A stretch of 44,833 nucleotides of DNA, taken from positions 1 through 44,833 of the forward strand of contig JAOABV010000009.1 in the NCBI GenBank assembly GCA_026418155.1, written 5' to 3'. This DNA is from a candidate division WOR-3 bacterium (GTDB lineage: Bacteria > Hydrothermota > Tepidihabitantia > Tepidihabitantales > CAIPLT01). Positions 1-9,700 of the stretch are shown here, piece after piece; positions within the stretch are counted from its first letter, which is position 1; every line of letters begins with the position of its first letter. Made by a program: the position numbers and the translations under genes. The notes under the pieces were generated by a model. It ran no database searches and was not told the DNA's origin. It was given only the letters and a program-made list of their open reading frames with translations.

Positions 1-7
1 ATTAATT

Positions 8-628
8 ATGGCGATAATTAGACTCGGTGTCTTGGTCTCTGGTTCTGGCACAAATTTGCAAGCAATTATTGATGCAATCGAACGAAAAGAAATCCCGGCT
101 GAAATTAGTGTGGTGATAAGTAATAAAAAGGACGCTTATGCTTTGGAGCGTGCGAAAAGACATAATATTCCTGCAGTTTTTATTAATCATAGAGATTATC
201 CGACACGCGAACTTTTTGAAGCAGCGTTGATAAAAGAATTGGATGCGAGAAGTGTTGATTTGGTCTGTTTGGCCGGATTTTTACGAGTGCTAACGCCTTA
301 TTTTGTTAATCACTACCAGATGAGAATTATGAATATTCATCCGGCTTTACTACCGGTTGCAAAAGGTTTGTATGGCGAATATGTGCATAAAGCAGTCTTA
401 GATTCTGGAGCCAAATTTTCAGGTTGCACCGTTCATTTTGTAACGGAAGATGTTGATGGTGGTCCAATAATTTTGCAGAAAATCGTTGTGGTCGAGGATG
501 ATGATACGCCCCAGACATTAGCCGAACGAGTTTTGCAACAAGAACATCTCGCTTATCCAGAAGCAATTAAACTTTTTGCGGAGAATAAATTAGAAATAGT
601 CGGTAAGCGAGTAAAAATAAAGAAATGA
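8..628 (+). CDS. purN: Phosphoribosylglycinamide formyltransferase (GART)
   Basis: Third step of purine synthesis: transfers the formyl group of 10-formyltetrahydrofolate to GAR, in the cytoplasm. The 206-residue product matches the usual PurN length. It has the N-terminal phosphate-binding loop GSGTNLQAI (residues 12-20) and the catalytic set N109, H111 (in MNIHPALLP) and D150 (in TEDVDGGP), matching E. coli N106, H108 and D144. The ATG lies 7 bp from the window edge, so its promoter and ribosome site cannot be judged. The next gene starts about 70 bp downstream on the same strand. No other purine gene is visible in the window. Confidence 0.95.
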   Translation: MAIIRLGVLVSGSGTNLQAIIDAIERKEIPAEISVVISNKKDAYALERAKRHNIPAVFINHRDYPTRELFEAALIKELDARSVDLVCLAGFLRVLTPYFVNHYQMRIMNIHPALLPVAKGLYGEYVHKAVLDSGAKFSGCTVHFVTEDVDGGPIILQKIVVVEDDDTPQTLAERVLQQEHLAYPEAIKLFAENKLEIVGKRVKIKK

Positions 629-700
629 TGTTATTAAAGAAATGATAATATAATAAATATTTTTCACTATGCTTTGTTATTAATTAAAAAAGGGAGTAAT

Positions 701-1717
701 ATGAAAGAGAAAATTGGCATTGGTATTGTTGGATGTGGTGCTCAAACTCAATTGGTTTATTTGCCCGCACTTAAGCGAAATAAATTTGCCGAAGTTGTCG
801 CGATTTGTGATAATGATGTGAGGAAATTAAACTATTTGGCAGAACGGTATAATATCAAGCACCATTATCAAGTTTATAATGACTTTATTGCGGATGCGGA
901 AATTGATGCGGTGATTGTTGCTACTCCCAATTATCTTCATGCACCAATGGCAATTGGCGCTTTGGAATATGATAAAGATGTTCTGGTAGAAATTCCGATG
1001 GCGGTAAATGCTAATGAAGCCAAAATAATGGTAAAAATGGCTGAAAAAAAGAAACGCATTCTAATGCCCGCATTAAACCATCGGCTACGCGCTGATGTCC
1101 AATTAATTAAAAACTTCATTGATGGTGGCGAAATTGGTTCTTTATATTACTGTAAAGCTGGTTGGCTCAGAGGACGAACTGAATGGTCGTTTTCCGGTTG
1201 GTGGGGCGAACGATTACGTGCTGGTGGAGGTGCTTTCCTCTCTTTGGGAAGCCAGATTTTAGATATCGCAATGTATCTGCTTGCCCAAGAAAAACCAATT
1301 TCTATTGTCGGCACAGGTTATAAGAGAAGTCCAGCCAATCAAGTTGAAGATAGTGCGTTTGCCTTGATACGCTTAGAAAAACAAATTCTGACAATTGAAG
1401 TAGGATTTAGTATGCTTCAAGACAAAGACTTTACCTATTTTAATCTTTTTGGTAATAAAGGTGCGGCTTTACTTAATCCTGTACAGATTCATCGTGAAAT
1501 GCATGGCCATTTAGTTAATGTCACGCCATCCAATATTTCTGCACAGAAAGATTATGTAAAAATTGCTTATCAACTATTGGTTGATTTATTTGTCGATAGT
1601 GTGTTGAAGAAAATAAAACCGCCTATTACTGGTGAAGACGGTCTCTTAATAAATCAGATTACAGACTCATTTTATAAATCTTACAAAACTCAAAAAGAAG
1701 TTACAATTAACTGGTAA
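701..1717 (+). CDS. Gfo/Idh/MocA-family oxidoreductase
   Basis: Predicted NAD(P)-dependent dehydrogenase, probably acting on a sugar or similar polyol; the substrate is not identifiable. The N-terminal Rossmann motif is GIVGCGAQ. The segment VIVATPNYLHAPMAIGAL is typical of this family, followed by the EIPMA motif (family EKP..., here with I replacing K). A Gfo/Idh C-terminal alpha/beta domain follows. I chose the ATG at 701 because AAGGGAG lies about 5 nt before it; an in-frame TTG at 674 would add nine residues without such support. Length is 338 aa, normal for the family. The lysine of the EKP motif normally helps catalysis, so its replacement by I may mean altered chemistry or a non-catalytic role. 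The last 13 codons form part of a triplicated sequence that runs into the next gene. Confidence 0.88.
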   Translation: MKEKIGIGIVGCGAQTQLVYLPALKRNKFAEVVAICDNDVRKLNYLAERYNIKHHYQVYNDFIADAEIDAVIVATPNYLHAPMAIGALEYDKDVLVEIPMAVNANEAKIMVKMAEKKKRILMPALNHRLRADVQLIKNFIDGGEIGSLYYCKAGWLRGRTEWSFSGWWGERLRAGGGAFLSLGSQILDIAMYLLAQEKPISIVGTGYKRSPANQVEDSAFALIRLEKQILTIEVGFSMLQDKDFTYFNLFGNKGAALLNPVQIHREMHGHLVNVTPSNISAQKDYVKIAYQLLVDLFVDSVLKKIKPPITGEDGLLINQITDSFYKSYKTQKEVTINW

Positions 1718-1960
1718 TCAATGAGTCAAACTAAAGATTAAAGACTCAAATGGAAATTGCTTTAATAATTTATAAATCTTACAAAATCCCCAAAGTCAGT
1801 AATCACCAAATCAAACTAAAGATTAAAGACTCAAACGGTAATTGCTTTAATAGTTTATAAGTGTTACAAAGACCAAAAGTAGTTACAATTAGTTGCTAAT
1901 CACCAAGTCAAACTAAAGATTATAGGCTAAAATGGTAGTTGCTCTAATAGTTTCAGCACT
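1672..1960 (+). repeat. Three degenerate direct copies of a gene junction
   Basis: Three diverged copies of an 85-98 bp unit: about 1681-1778, 1779-1863 and 1864-1960. Anchors are TTACAAA at 1681, 1779 and 1864, and TCAAACTAAAGATTA at 1726, 1811 and 1908. Copy 1 contains the end of the oxidoreductase gene; copy 3 runs into the first codons of lnt. Copy 2 lacks about 12 bp. Each unit therefore carries the tail of one gene and the head of the next. Copy 1 keeps an ATG (1750) opening a 36-codon reading frame; copy 2 has ACG in that place. Confidence 0.8.
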
Positions 1961-3467
1961 TATCTTAAATTTTGCTTTTGCTCCATTTGGCGTCCGATTT
2001 CTCGCCTACTTTACTTTGATTCCGTTGTTATTGTTAATTTATCGCTATCCGTATAAAAAAGTATTTTGGTATGCCCTTATTTTCGGTTTTGCCTTTGCTT
2101 TTTTTCATCTCTGGTGGTTGTATTTTTTAATTGTGCCTGTTGAACCGATGACTAAAATTTTATTATATTTAGGAGTCACAATTCTTTTTGGATATTTGGG
2201 TTTATATACCGCAATCTTTGCTGTGACGACAAAATTTTTAGGGCTACTTTTTGCACCTTTGGTTTGGGTAATTTTAGAATTCATTCGGACAAAATCAGAA
2301 ATTGGTTTTCCCTGGGGATTTTTAGGATATACCCAAACCTCATATATTCCGATTGTGCAAATAGCATCAATCTTTGGAGTTTATGGTCTTTCAGCCTGGG
2401 TCATCTGGATTAATCTTATAATCTTTTGGATACTTCAGAGAAAACATAAATTAACTTATTTTGTGCTTTTAATAATTTCTTTTATTATCCCAATTAGTTA
2501 TGGATTAGTCAGAATTAATACACCTAAATTAAAACCTCAAATAAAAGTTGCCGTTATCCAACCTAATGTTAGTCCTAATGAAAAAGGTGATTATGAAAGT
2601 CGTCAGCGATTGTTAAAAGAATTGATTGATTTAGTAAAACAAGCCTCAGTCCAAAAACCAGATTTGATAATTTTACCGGAAACAGCAACTCTGGTCGATA
2701 TCACTCGTAACGAGGAATTGAGAAATAAACTTCAGACAATTGTTGATTCCAATAAGGTTTATCTTTTTACTGGCACACCATTATATGAACCAACGAGTCC
2801 AGTGTATTATAATGGCGCGGTGCTTTTTGAACCCAATAAAACGGATAGTATTATATGTATCGTACCCGGTGATTCTTTGCTAAAAATTCGAGCACCATAC
2901 TTTACCAAAATTTATCGTAAAATTCACTTGGTGCCTTTTTCCGAAAGGATTCCTTATGTCGATAGAATAAAATTTTTACGTAAAATTGAGACCGGCGATA
3001 TGGGTGATTGCACACCAGGAAAAGAATACACAATATTCCAAATCACAAATTCAAAATCCCAAAGTCCCAATCGATTTGGATGTCTTATCTGTTTTGAATC
3101 GATATTTCCGGATTTGACTCGAGAATTTACTAAACGTGGTGCAGAAATGTTAATAAACATCACAAATGACGGTTGGTTTGGTAAAACTCCTGGACCGCAT
3201 CAACATTGTGAGTTAGCAATTTTGCGTTCAGTAGAAAATGGTGTTCCTTTAGTGCGCTGTGCTAATAATGGCATTTCTTTAATTACTGACCCATTTGCAA
3301 GGATTGTTGATAAAACAAAACTATTCATTCAAGATATTTTAGTTGCGGATATAACCAGTGCCCTTAAATCAACATTTTATCGCAAATATGGCGATATTTT
3401 TATTTATATTGCTTTAATAATATTATTTCCGGCAATAATTCTAAATCTATTTAGGAAAAGCAAATGA
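1932..3467 (+). CDS. lnt: Apolipoprotein N-acyltransferase
   Basis: Inner-membrane enzyme that adds the third acyl chain to the N-terminal cysteine of lipoproteins, implying an outer membrane. Residues 1-190 hold about six hydrophobic segments. The periplasmic nitrilase-like domain (about 205-470) has the catalytic triad E250 (ILPE), K330 (YRKIHLVPF) and C387 (CLICFES), equivalent to E. coli E267, K335 and C387. A last membrane helix is at about 487-507. Length 511 aa fits the family. Just before C387 there is a low-complexity stretch (residues 371-381, ITNSKSQSPNR) that looks like a short AT-rich insertion. The ATG lies inside the third copy of the junction repeat; only a weak AGG precedes it. 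Confidence 0.93.
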   Translation: MVVALIVSALILNFAFAPFGVRFLAYFTLIPLLLLIYRYPYKKVFWYALIFGFAFAFFHLWWLYFLIVPVEPMTKILLYLGVTILFGYLGLYTAIFAVTTKFLGLLFAPLVWVILEFIRTKSEIGFPWGFLGYTQTSYIPIVQIASIFGVYGLSAWVIWINLIIFWILQRKHKLTYFVLLIISFIIPISYGLVRINTPKLKPQIKVAVIQPNVSPNEKGDYESRQRLLKELIDLVKQASVQKPDLIILPETATLVDITRNEELRNKLQTIVDSNKVYLFTGTPLYEPTSPVYYNGAVLFEPNKTDSIICIVPGDSLLKIRAPYFTKIYRKIHLVPFSERIPYVDRIKFLRKIETGDMGDCTPGKEYTIFQITNSKSQSPNRFGCLICFESIFPDLTREFTKRGAEMLINITNDGWFGKTPGPHQHCELAILRSVENGVPLVRCANNGISLITDPFARIVDKTKLFIQDILVADITSALKSTFYRKYGDIFIYIALIILFPAIILNLFRKSK

Positions 3468-3547
3468 AAAGTAAATTATTTACAATCACAATGACAATGA
3501 AAATCTTATTGATTGCATTACCGCTATTGGGGGCAAGAAAAGGTTAA
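3464..3547 (+). CDS. Possible 27-residue secreted peptide or gene remnant
   Basis: A 27-codon reading frame whose ATG overlaps the lnt stop (ATGA). It encodes a Lys-rich start, a hydrophobic core (MKILLIALPLL) and then a stop. This resembles a signal peptide cut off shortly after its core. It may be the 5' remnant of a lost secreted-protein gene, or chance. I see no homologous family. Confidence 0.2.
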   Translation: MKSKLFTITMTMKILLIALPLLGARKG

Positions 3548-3632
3548 AGACACTTCATTTTTGATTCGAGTCTTTTTAGTTTATAAAAAAGATAAAAAAG
3601 TAGGATAAAAAATAATATATAAAAAATAATTA

Positions 3633-3705
3633 TAAAAAATAAGTTATATAAAATAAGTTATAAAATAAGTTATAAAATAAGTTATATAATAAGTTATATA
3701 ATCAG
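3633..3705. repeat. AT-rich tandem repeat, AATAAGTTATA type
   Basis: About five imperfect copies of AATAAGTTATA(TA) with a period of about 11-15 bp lie between the convergent lnt and hypE genes. The 3548-3761 gap around it is almost pure A/T and shows no gene. No GC-rich hairpin with a T-tract is seen, so no intrinsic terminator is called here. Confidence 0.6.
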
Positions 3706-3761
3706 AATTATTATGTAAAAATCAAATTTATTATTAAAGATATTTAAATTTTTCTTGAGTT

Positions 3762-4829
3762 TTAACAGATACGAGGGATTTGATGACCTTCTAATTGAAG
3801 AACAGGCCTTTGGCTTCCAATTTTTGTATTTAACCAAACACCAATACCGTATTTTCGTTCGGTAACTTTACCAATTAGTGCCGAGTTTTTACCGAGTGGA
3901 TGTTTTCTCATTATTTTTAATATTCTCTGGCTATCTTTAGTATCAGCAACAATAACTACTTTACCTTCATTTGCTAAGTATAATGGGTCAAAACCAAGTA
4001 TCTCACAAATGCCTCTAACTGATTTCTGTATCGGAATTGATTTTTCATCAATAACAATGCCTAAATTAGAGGCATCAGCAATTTCATTTAAGGTTGTTGC
4101 CAAACCACCGCGCGTTGGGTCGCGCATCATTTTTATCTTACATTTATTTTGTGCTAAAGTTTCAATTAATGGATATAAAGATACACAGTCGCTTTTGACA
4201 TTTGCCTTAAAGTCATATTCTCCTCGGGCTAAAATAATTGACGCTTCATGTTCGCCGATTGAACCATTGATAATTACCGCATCGTTCAATTTAATATTTT
4301 GAGCACCTAAAGTGGGATTTTGAAAGTGCGTTAATATTTTACCAATGCCACAAGTTGTGATAATAATTTCTTCACTATTAGTCCTTTTCTCAATGATTTT
4401 GGTATCACCTGTGACGAGTGGAACATTAACTGCTTGAGATGCCTTAGCAATTGAAAGACAAATTTGTTCTAAAGTTTTTATGCTAAGCCCTTCTTGGATG
4501 ACAAAGGAAATGGCAATATAGAGTGGTTTTGCACCTTTGACTGCTAAATCATTTATTGTGCCACAAATTGATAGTTTACCAATATCGCCACCAGGAAAGA
4601 ATAGCGGTTGTACAACATAAGAATCAATCGTATAACAGAAATCCGGTTGATTCGTTTGAAGTTTTAGTTCAGCCGAATCTTCAAATTTTGCTAAAATAGG
4701 ATTTTGAAAATATTTATAAAATAATTCGCGAATGAGCCGATGCATTTTACGACCACCAGAGCCATAATCGAGAGTTAGATGCAAGTCTAATTCTGATTTC
4801 GGATTTTTGATTTCTGATTTTTCTTTCAT
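3762..4829 (-). CDS. hypE: Carbamoyl dehydratase HypE, [NiFe]-hydrogenase maturation
   Basis: HypE uses ATP to dehydrate the carbamoyl group carried on its C-terminal cysteine to a thiocyanate; the cyanide then goes to iron on HypC-HypD. The 355-aa product shows the PurM-like fold: the N-terminal GSGGRKM motif (23-29), GDIGKLSICGTINDLAV, and the DPTRGGL motif. It ends exactly in PRIC, the family hallmark, with C355 as modified cysteine. The first about 15 residues (MKEKSEIKNPKSELD) are low-complexity and probably a recent extension. It follows hypD by 52 bp on the same strand. HypA, B, C and F and hydrogenase subunits are not in this window. Confidence 0.95.
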   Translation of the reverse strand: MKEKSEIKNPKSELDLHLTLDYGSGGRKMHRLIRELFYKYFQNPILAKFEDSAELKLQTNQPDFCYTIDSYVVQPLFFPGGDIGKLSICGTINDLAVKGAKPLYIAISFVIQEGLSIKTLEQICLSIAKASQAVNVPLVTGDTKIIEKRTNSEEIIITTCGIGKILTHFQNPTLGAQNIKLNDAVIINGSIGEHEASIILARGEYDFKANVKSDCVSLYPLIETLAQNKCKIKMMRDPTRGGLATTLNEIADASNLGIVIDEKSIPIQKSVRGICEILGFDPLYLANEGKVVIVADTKDSQRILKIMRKHPLGKNSALIGKVTERKYGIGVWLNTKIGSQRPVLQLEGHQIPRIC

Positions 4830-4881
4830 TTTCGGTTATTTAGTATTTGTAGAGTAATTTAAGTGCTTTCAAGTTTATCTC

Positions 4882-5940
4882 TTATCTTTCATATTTATAG
4901 TACGCAGCACAGGCACCTTCTGATGAGACCATACATGGTCCATATGGATTTTCTGGTTGGCAGGATTTAGCAAATAATGGACACTGTGGAGGAATAATTA
5001 GACCCAGCAGTATTTCGCCGCATCGACAAGAAGATAATTTGGGTTTAGGAATTTTGAGGTCAAAGTAATGCCGGGCATCAAATTTATCATATTCACGAGT
5101 AAATTTTAAGCCGGAGTCCGGGATTGTGCCAATGCCGCGCCAATTCGCATCCGTCTTGTCGAAGACTTGATTCATTATTAATTGGGCTTTTTGATTACCG
5201 AATTCTTTGACACTTCTTTTATATTGAATCGTAACTTCGGGTTTTTGTTTTGTGATTTGTTCCAGCAGAAAATAGACGCCTTCCAAAATATCCAATGGCT
5301 CAAAACCAGTAATAACACAAGGCAGATGAAATTCTTTTACTAAAAACTCATATGGTTTCCTGCCGATAATTGTGGAAACATGTCCAGGTAAAATAAAGCC
5401 GTTAATATTTACCTTTGGATGTTGTGCGATTACTCTTAAAGCAGGAGGGATTAGTTTAAATAAAGGTAAGACATAAAAATTTTTAATGTTTTGTTGTTGG
5501 GCTTTTATGATTGTCGCAGCAATGGTTGGCGCGGTAGTCTCAAATCCAACACCAAGAAAAACCACAGGTTTATTAGAATTAAGAGCAAATCTTAAGGCAT
5601 CGAGAGGTGAGTAAACTACTCTAATGTCAGCGCCTTTACTTTTTTCTTGGGCTAAAGAACTTTCAGTGCCAGGGACACGGAGTAAATCACCGAAGGTAGC
5701 GATAATCGCTTGATGAGAACGGGCTAATGCTATCATCCAATCAATATCTTTCTGGTCTGTGACACAAACCGGACAACCAGGACCGGACAGTAATTTTATT
5801 GGCGAAGGAATGAAATGACGAATTCCTGAAGATGAAATGGCATTGGTGTGTGTCCCGCAGACTTCCATTAAGGTGACAGTTTTTTTAGTTAATCGTTCTA
5901 TTTTTTGGAGATATTGCTGTGCTTTATCAGATAAATCCAT
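4882..5940 (-). CDS. hypD: Hydrogenase iron-cyanide/CO assembly protein HypD
   Basis: Scaffold [4Fe-4S] protein on which, with HypC, the Fe(CN)2CO unit of [NiFe]-hydrogenases is assembled. The 352-aa product has the conserved MEVCGTHT motif (active C28), GPGCPVC (C56, C59) and a C-terminal cysteine-rich region beginning CRCGEILLG and ending near GPCMVSSEGACAAYY, which binds the cluster. The start is 49 bp after the TPR gene stop; a weak TTAACC/16/TATATT element 5 nt before the ATG could be an internal promoter, but transcription from the DUF4175-like gene upstream is equally plausible. Confidence 0.95.
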   Translation of the reverse strand: MDLSDKAQQYLQKIERLTKKTVTLMEVCGTHTNAISSSGIRHFIPSPIKLLSGPGCPVCVTDQKDIDWMIALARSHQAIIATFGDLLRVPGTESSLAQEKSKGADIRVVYSPLDALRFALNSNKPVVFLGVGFETTAPTIAATIIKAQQQNIKNFYVLPLFKLIPPALRVIAQHPKVNINGFILPGHVSTIIGRKPYEFLVKEFHLPCVITGFEPLDILEGVYFLLEQITKQKPEVTIQYKRSVKEFGNQKAQLIMNQVFDKTDANWRGIGTIPDSGLKFTREYDKFDARHYFDLKIPKPKLSSCRCGEILLGLIIPPQCPLFAKSCQPENPYGPCMVSSEGACAAYYKYER

Positions 5941-5989
5941 TTAATAATATATTTTTATTTTATTTCGGTTAATATTATATATTCACAAA

Positions 5990-6778
5990 TTATTTAATCT
6001 TGCTTTCTTTCTTACCTTCTGTGTCAATAATTGCTAACTTAGCGCGTGCAAAAAAAGCCGGTATTGAAAACGGAAAATCCGTAATGAGGTCTTCCAAGAC
6101 AGTCCTGGCACGAGCAGTGTCTTTAAGCGATTCTAAGTAAATTAATCCTAATTCATATCGTGCCTTCGGATTGAGGTGGCTTTCGGGAAATCTTTGCACG
6201 AACTCATCTAATGTTGCAATAGATTGATTGATTTCCTTTTTTGCCCGATAGATTCTTTCTAAAAGCAGATAGGCATATTCAGAGACTTTATTCGTTTTGA
6301 CAATTAATTGCTTACAATCTTTTATTGCATTATCATAATCGCCAATTTCATAATCTAAATGGGCTCGTGCATAAATTTTTAAATCAGCGTCACTGCTTTT
6401 AGTTTCCGTAATTAAAATTCCTAACTCTAATGCATCGTTAAGATATGGACTCTTTGGAAATTTTGTTGCTAACTCGGTAATAAATCTTGGTATCGTGTCA
6501 AATTGATGAGCATAAAAAAGTACCCTAATATGTCCCCAAAGAAGACGGTCACTTAAATCATATTTAGTCAATTGCTGAGCGAATTTAATATCACCAATGT
6601 GAAGAAAAGATTTTTGTAATCCAAACCAGGCAGATTCATTATTAGGGGCTTTTTTTATTATTGATTGATAATATTCGATGGAGTCTTGAAAAATTTGAGG
6701 TTGTGCCATAAGTATGGTGAATGTAAATAATATAATCAATAGATATTTGCTATTTACGATGAAATTAACATTTAACAT
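5990..6778 (-). CDS. Exported tetratricopeptide-repeat protein
   Basis: A 262-aa protein with a hydrophobic N-terminal signal (about residues 10-25, ending near MAQPQ) and helical TPR-like repeats over the rest, for example YEIGDYDNAIKDCKQL, INQSIATLDEFVQRFPESH and ARTVLEDLITDFPFS. It should sit in the periplasm and bind partner proteins. I placed the start at the ATG at 6778, 7 nt after the stop of the upstream gene; a TTG at 6808 would overlap that gene and bury the signal peptide. The tight spacing implies co-transcription and co-function with the large coiled-coil membrane protein. Confidence 0.75.
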   Translation of the reverse strand: MLNVNFIVNSKYLLIILFTFTILMAQPQIFQDSIEYYQSIIKKAPNNESAWFGLQKSFLHIGDIKFAQQLTKYDLSDRLLWGHIRVLFYAHQFDTIPRFITELATKFPKSPYLNDALELGILITETKSSDADLKIYARAHLDYEIGDYDNAIKDCKQLIVKTNKVSEYAYLLLERIYRAKKEINQSIATLDEFVQRFPESHLNPKARYELGLIYLESLKDTARARTVLEDLITDFPFSIPAFFARAKLAIIDTEGKKESKIK

Positions 6779-6785
6779 ATTTAAT

Positions 6786-9700
6786 CTATTCTTGAATAAT
6801 TGTCTCAAAGTAATTTTTTATCATTGTTTCATATTCTTTGGGATAACCTTCCTGCAGAGCCCGTAATAGTTCTTCGCGTAATCGTTTTTTGGTTTCGCCT
6901 AAATTTTTATCTAAAATTGGACTTGGAGGTATGGAATAGTCTTTACCAATTTCCCGTTCCCGTTTTTCTGAATATTCTTTTTGCCGGATACTTCTCTGCG
7001 CATCTAACATCCGATTGATGATTTTTTCTTGACGTTCGATTGTTTTCCGAGAGATGTTAAGTTCGGAGAGGTCTTTTTCAATATTTTTCATTTCCTCAAT
7101 AGCGCCTTCAACACTGCCACTCAAACCGGGCAACTCGCCATATTTGCCGGTATTAATATCTTGTAATAACTGCTCGAGTGCTGACCGCAATTGACTTTGC
7201 ATTGATAAAAGTCTTTGCAATTGAGAGAGTTGTTCTTGTGATAAGCCACCCGAGATGGGCAAAGGAATCATACCACCCATTTGTTGACCCAGCATCATTT
7301 GTTCGGCAGTAAGTTGCGATAATGCTTGTAAGAGGCTCTCAAGACCGGCACCAAAATTATTTGGCATTTGTCCTTTGGATAGAAACTGCAGAATTTGTAA
7401 AGTAGTCTTATCAATTTGACTAATTGCTTCCTTTTGAAGAACCTGTGCCTGAGTGATTTGAGCATTATTGTGGAGCGCATCTTCAATTATGGTTGATGCA
7501 CGTTCCATTAAAGTAAATGTTTTCACTAAATCTTTGACCCAATGAATAGGGATTAAAATAGATTTTTCGGAAAGACTGGCAATACTTTCGGCTAAAACGC
7601 GTGTTGCTTCTACTAATCGCATCTGCGTCAATACCAGATTTCGGCTTAGCGCTTGGTTTGATTGATTGATAATTTGCTCTTGTTCCTGAGAAAGTTGATT
7701 TAAAGCAAGCGCATTTTTTAATAGGCGCTCCATAATTGCTAAGTGCTGATTTTGTTTATAACTATCTGCCAACTCTTGCAAACGTTCTTTTAAGCGTTTC
7801 AAATCTTGTAATAGTTCTTGAGAACCTTTTTTGGCCTGACCTTTTTGATTTTGAGATAGATTTTGAGTAATGGTATTAACTTGCGAAGATAACTGCATTT
7901 TATTGAGTTCATTGGCAATATCAGAAAGTTGTGCTTGAATAGCGCTATCGTCGAAAGTTTTGCTTAATCCATTAATCTGGTTCTGTAAGTCTTTTATCTC
8001 TTCACCGATTTGCTGTTGTGGTTGAATGAGATTAGATAGTTTTTCATTGTCAATGCGATGATGGAGTTGCGATTGTTGTTTAAAAACTTCTTCGGCTTTA
8101 CGCGCTAAAGATTGTAACAGCGCTTCTTTTTGCAGATTTTTTAACAATTCCAGCGCACGAGATAACGCTTGTTTCATCTCATCTGAGGATAGTTTTAGTT
8201 GTTCTAAGGATTTACTTAGATCAGGATTTTTTTGTAAGGCCTGCTCGGCTAAAATCTGTAATTTTTCCTTTAAGTCCTGAGGAAGAATCTCTGAAAGAAT
8301 TTTGCTGATTTCTTGTAGTTTTTCTAAGGTCTCTTTATCAATCATTAAGCCTTGATAGAGTTCTGATATTGTATTATTAATTTCGTCCTGTAAGGCTTTA
8401 ATCTCAGAAATCAATTTTTGTTTTTCAGATAATACTTCGGATAGTGTCGATTTTTCTTCCCAATCTAAATTTCGGTATGCTTTTAATTTCTCTGTTATCT
8501 TTTCAAGTTGTTGTGAGATTTTCTGCTCGGTTTTAGCAAGTGGAGATAATTTTTCAATTGTTGTTTGCGTCTTTTCGGTGACTTGTGAATAGATTTCATT
8601 GAGTGTGGGAAACCTTATGATATAAGTTTCACTCCGGCTGAACTTATTACCGGAAACGGCATCATTGTCATAAATTTCTGCAAAATAATTTATTTCTTCA
8701 CCGGGTAAAAAGATAATTTTATTCAAATCCCATAAATAATAAGCAGTATCTTCGTTTTTACCAAAACTTGATTTTACTAAGATTCGAGATGTTTCGGTGC
8801 TAGTCGATTTGAACCAATATAAATAGAAACGATTTATGCCGAAGTCATCAATGCCATACATTCCAATTAACACTTGCATATTTACTGGAACATCAAGGTC
8901 TTGGCCTGGTGCAAAGATTCGGACATAAGGTGATTCATCGAAACGCGGTCGAATCGCATACCAAAATGATTTACCTTGGGTTTGCTGGTTACCTTTAAGA
9001 AGAAAATAGAATGAGTCGGGCTTTATAACCGTAAAATGTCCTTTGAATTCTCGATTGTTGACACTTAAAGTTTCGGTCAAACCGATTGAATTAATTCGAT
9101 ATGCAGAAATTAATGAATCAGATGCGATTGCTTGGAAATATACTTTAGTGCCGAGTAAAGCGTTTATTTCTTGGACACGCTGTTGAGAAACAGGGAGTTT
9201 TGTATAAGATGGATAATGATAAAAAAAGACTAAATCAGTAATCTCAATTGGCTCAAAAAGTTTAATTTGATAAGTTGGGCTTCTTCTAATCGGAACTCCC
9301 CATGCGGACCGTATGATAAAATAATAGGAAAATGCTTTATCGGCTTTAATATTAATCGATAATGATTCCTTACTCGTATATTCTACTCCTTTGGCATAAA
9401 TAGTAGCGGATAAATTTTTAATCGGGGTTGTGAAATTTAATCTTAAATTAACCACACTATCTTTATTAACAAAGGTATTGCCGGGGCTTATATTTAAGAA
9501 GAGAGGAGCATCTTGAGGAGCGAATGCTAATTTCCAACCAAATCGGAAATGAGTTGGAGTAACATAGATAAATCCAAGCATTATGAAAATTAAAATAAAT
9601 GTTACTATTAATGCATACCAAGTTTTTTTGTAGTTGATAAGATTTTTTAAGGGTAAATTTTTTATTTGGTTATTGACTTGTTCTATTGCCGCAGTGATAA

